A DNA stretch of 5,330 nt from an uncultured Collinsella sp. GTDB lineage: Bacteria; Actinomycetota; Coriobacteriia; Coriobacteriales; Coriobacteriaceae. Under the pieces are notes generated by a model. That model worked only from the letters and a program-made list of their open reading frames with translations. It did not search any database and was not told the origin of the DNA. This document shows positions 3,734-5,330 of this stretch, piece by piece; the first letter of the stretch is position 1, and each line of letters starts with the position of its first letter. The DNA is taken from the NCBI GenBank assembly GCA_900550815.1, contig URTW01000142.1, positions 1-5,330 of the forward strand, given 5' to 3'. The position numbers and the translations under genes are program-made.

Positions 3734-5330
3734 GCGCGAGGCGAGCGCGAGCGATGGCGGCCTGACCGTAGGCGATGCAGCCGTCGTTGACGGGCACAGT
3801 GTGGGGGACCAAGACGGCAAGACCGGCGTCTTTGAGTTCATGGGTAAGGAGCTTAAGCAAAAGCCGGTTCATGAACACACCGCCCGAGAGCGCGACGGTA
3901 TCGAGGCCTTCGCGATCACAGATCTCGCACGCGATGTGGGCCGACGCGCATGCGATGGCGACGTGGAAGTTGAGCGCGAGCCTGTCGGCCGGCGCGCCTG
4001 CCTCGATTCCATTCAGAAGAGCTTCGATGAGCGGTTGGGGGTCCAAGATGGGGGAGTCGTCGGCAGACGTGAATACGCCTGCATGATTGCCATCGAGACG
4101 AACGGTCTTACCGCCGAGTGCGCGCCAGGCGGCGGCTTCGAGTTCGATGGCGGGCTCGCCTTCGTAGGTTGCCTTGCCGCAAATGCCCAAAACTGCAGCG
4201 GCGGCGTCAAAGAGGCGCCCCATACTGCTCGTGCGTGGGCTGTTGATGTTCCGCTCGATCATCGTAGCCGTGATGCTGCGCGTCTGCTCGTCGAGGGTGC
4301 CCAATAGCCCCGCGGCACCCGGGTGCTCGAGCAGACCGAGCTCGCTCAGCAGGGCAAAGGCATTGCGCCGGGCATCGCGCACGGATGCGGCACCGCCTGG
4401 TAGCGCCCAGGTGCGCAGGTGCGCGGCGCGTTCAAAGTCGCCAAGGCCGGCGACAAGGAACTCGCCGCCCCAAATGGTTCCGTCGGTGCCCGCCCCCGTG
4501 CCGTCAAAGGCGATGCCAAGGACGCGCGCGTCGGTTGTAAGCTGGTCCGCGGCGATAGCCTCGGCCATTATGCTCGCGACATGCGCATGATGGTGCTGCA
4601 CCTCGACGAGCGGCAGATTGCATTTTCGCGCCTGTTCGCGCGCCCACTGGCTCGACAGATAGCTTGGATGCATGTCGCATGCCAAGGCGGCAGGCGCCAG
4701 GTCAAAGAGGTTTTCCAGACGCGTGCGTGCGGCGTTCCAAGCATCGAAAGTCGCGCCGTTTTCAACATCGCCGATATGCTGCGACACAAAACAGGTTGCC
4801 TCGCCGTTCGTCCCTTCACGCGTGAGCGCAATCGTGGCCTTTTGTTGTGGCCCGCAGGCGAGCACGCAGGGTGCGGTGCCGTTGAGCGCCGGCAACGACA
4901 ACGGTTGCGGCGCATATCCGCGTGCGCGACGCACGGGCATAACGACCCCACCGACCGCGCGCACCACGGAATCATCGTAGCGCGAGAGGATCGCGCGGTC
5001 GTTGCCGAGCAGCGCATCGGCAATGCCGGCGGCAACGAGGTGTTCCCAGGCAAGGCTGTCATCAGTTTCGATGGGTTCCTCGCTCAGGTTTCCGCTGGTC
5101 ATGACTAGCGCGTGCATGTCATGCGACGCGGCAGCTGCAAGCAGCAGATGCTGAAGCGGTGTATAGGGGAGCATGACGCCGAGCTCGGGTAGATCGTGCG
5201 CGACGGATGGCGCGAGTGTAAGGGCGTCGGGGGAATCTCCCTCGCCAGCAGCACGCCGGCGCAACCGCCCGAAGGGGCGGATGCTACCGGTAAGCAAGCC
5301 GCGCTCGGCCTCCTCGACATGGCCCGGGCG
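3717..5330 (-). CDS. hypF: HypF, carbamoyltransferase (5' end outside window)
   Basis: HypF uses carbamoyl phosphate and ATP to make carbamoyl-adenylate and transfers the carbamoyl group to the C-terminal Cys of HypE. The window holds the last 537 residues; whole HypF is normally about 750-770, so the acylphosphatase domain, the zinc-finger pairs and the first part of the YrdC-like domain lie to the right. The reading frame stays open to the window edge, so no start is visible, and the TTG at 5297 is an internal Leu. Numbering from the edge, the YrdC part includes TSGNLSEEPI (78-87) and RYDDSVVR. The Kae1-like part has SQHIGD, CDMHPSYLSS (218-227), the metal-binding HHHAHV (246-251), DGTGAGTDGTIWGG (276-289), SSMGRLFDAAAAVLG, YEGEPAIELE, SGGVFMN (482-488) and PVNDGCIAYGQ near the end. 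No frameshift or lost key motif is seen. Where many HypF proteins have a His-Asn/Asp-Arg before the DDSV motif, this one reads GNDR, a mild variation. Confidence 0.96.
   Translation of the reverse strand, partial: RPGHVEEAERGLLTGSIRPFGRLRRRAAGEGDSPDALTLAPSVAHDLPELGVMLPYTPLQHLLLAAAASHDMHALVMTSGNLSEEPIETDDSLAWEHLVAAGIADALLGNDRAILSRYDDSVVRAVGGVVMPVRRARGYAPQPLSLPALNGTAPCVLACGPQQKATIALTREGTNGEATCFVSQHIGDVENGATFDAWNAARTRLENLFDLAPAALACDMHPSYLSSQWAREQARKCNLPLVEVQHHHAHVASIMAEAIAADQLTTDARVLGIAFDGTGAGTDGTIWGGEFLVAGLGDFERAAHLRTWALPGGAASVRDARRNAFALLSELGLLEHPGAAGLLGTLDEQTRSITATMIERNINSPRTSSMGRLFDAAAAVLGICGKATYEGEPAIELEAAAWRALGGKTVRLDGNHAGVFTSADDSPILDPQPLIEALLNGIEAGAPADRLALNFHVAIACASAHIACEICDREGLDTVALSGGVFMNRLLLKLLTHELKDAGLAVLVPHTVPVNDGCIAYGQAAIARARLAQTASR

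Noticed and set aside
5295..5297. TTG at 5297 as a start for a short HypF
   Set aside because: The frame continues upstream to the window edge with HypF-like residues (GHVEEAERG), so this is an internal Leu codon of a gene cut by the window.

Overview
The window is a GC-rich bacterial segment in which every convincing gene lies on the minus strand. It carries most of a hyp (hydrogenase maturation) cluster. In transcription order, from the right edge to the left, the genes are hypF (5' end cut off by the window), hypC, hypD, hypE and a HAD-family phosphatase. High GC, GC-rich third codon positions (which leave long stop-free antisense frames) and a GGGGAC-type REP-like element point to an actinobacterium. 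A Coriobacteriia / Collinsella-like gut organism is my best guess, from recall rather than from a search.

Layout by region. Positions 1-319 hold no credible gene. They contain the right half of a probable terminator serving a plus-strand gene to the left, two imperfect copies of a CCGGCA..TTGGGGAC element, and a strictly periodic array of three 46-bp dyad-symmetric elements spaced exactly 62 bp apart. Positions 320-988 encode the HAD phosphatase. Positions 1094-2128 encode HypE, with its intact C-terminal cysteine. Positions 2129-2209 are a short gap with a perfect TATAAT and a hairpin. Positions 2210-3325 encode HypD, whose GTG start overlaps the hypC stop by one base. Positions 3325-3585 encode HypC. 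Positions 3586-3716 are a regulatory-looking gap with mutually exclusive hairpins, a plausible promoter (17-bp spacer) and a 10-bp palindrome in the predicted leader. Positions 3717-5330 encode the C-terminal part (about 70%) of HypF.

Together HypF, HypE, HypC and HypD make and load the Fe(CN)2(CO) group of [NiFe]-hydrogenase. HypF uses carbamoyl phosphate and ATP to carbamoylate the C-terminal Cys of HypE. HypE dehydrates this to a thiocyanate, and cyanide passes to iron held on the HypC-HypD complex. HypA, HypB (nickel insertion), the maturation endopeptidase and the hydrogenase subunits are not in the window; they probably lie to the right or elsewhere. The role of the HAD phosphatase in this setting is unknown.

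The coding content is a conserved, well-understood system, and I see no new protein system. The least explained part is the non-coding left end, especially the 62-bp-period palindrome array. The hypF-hypC junction comes second.
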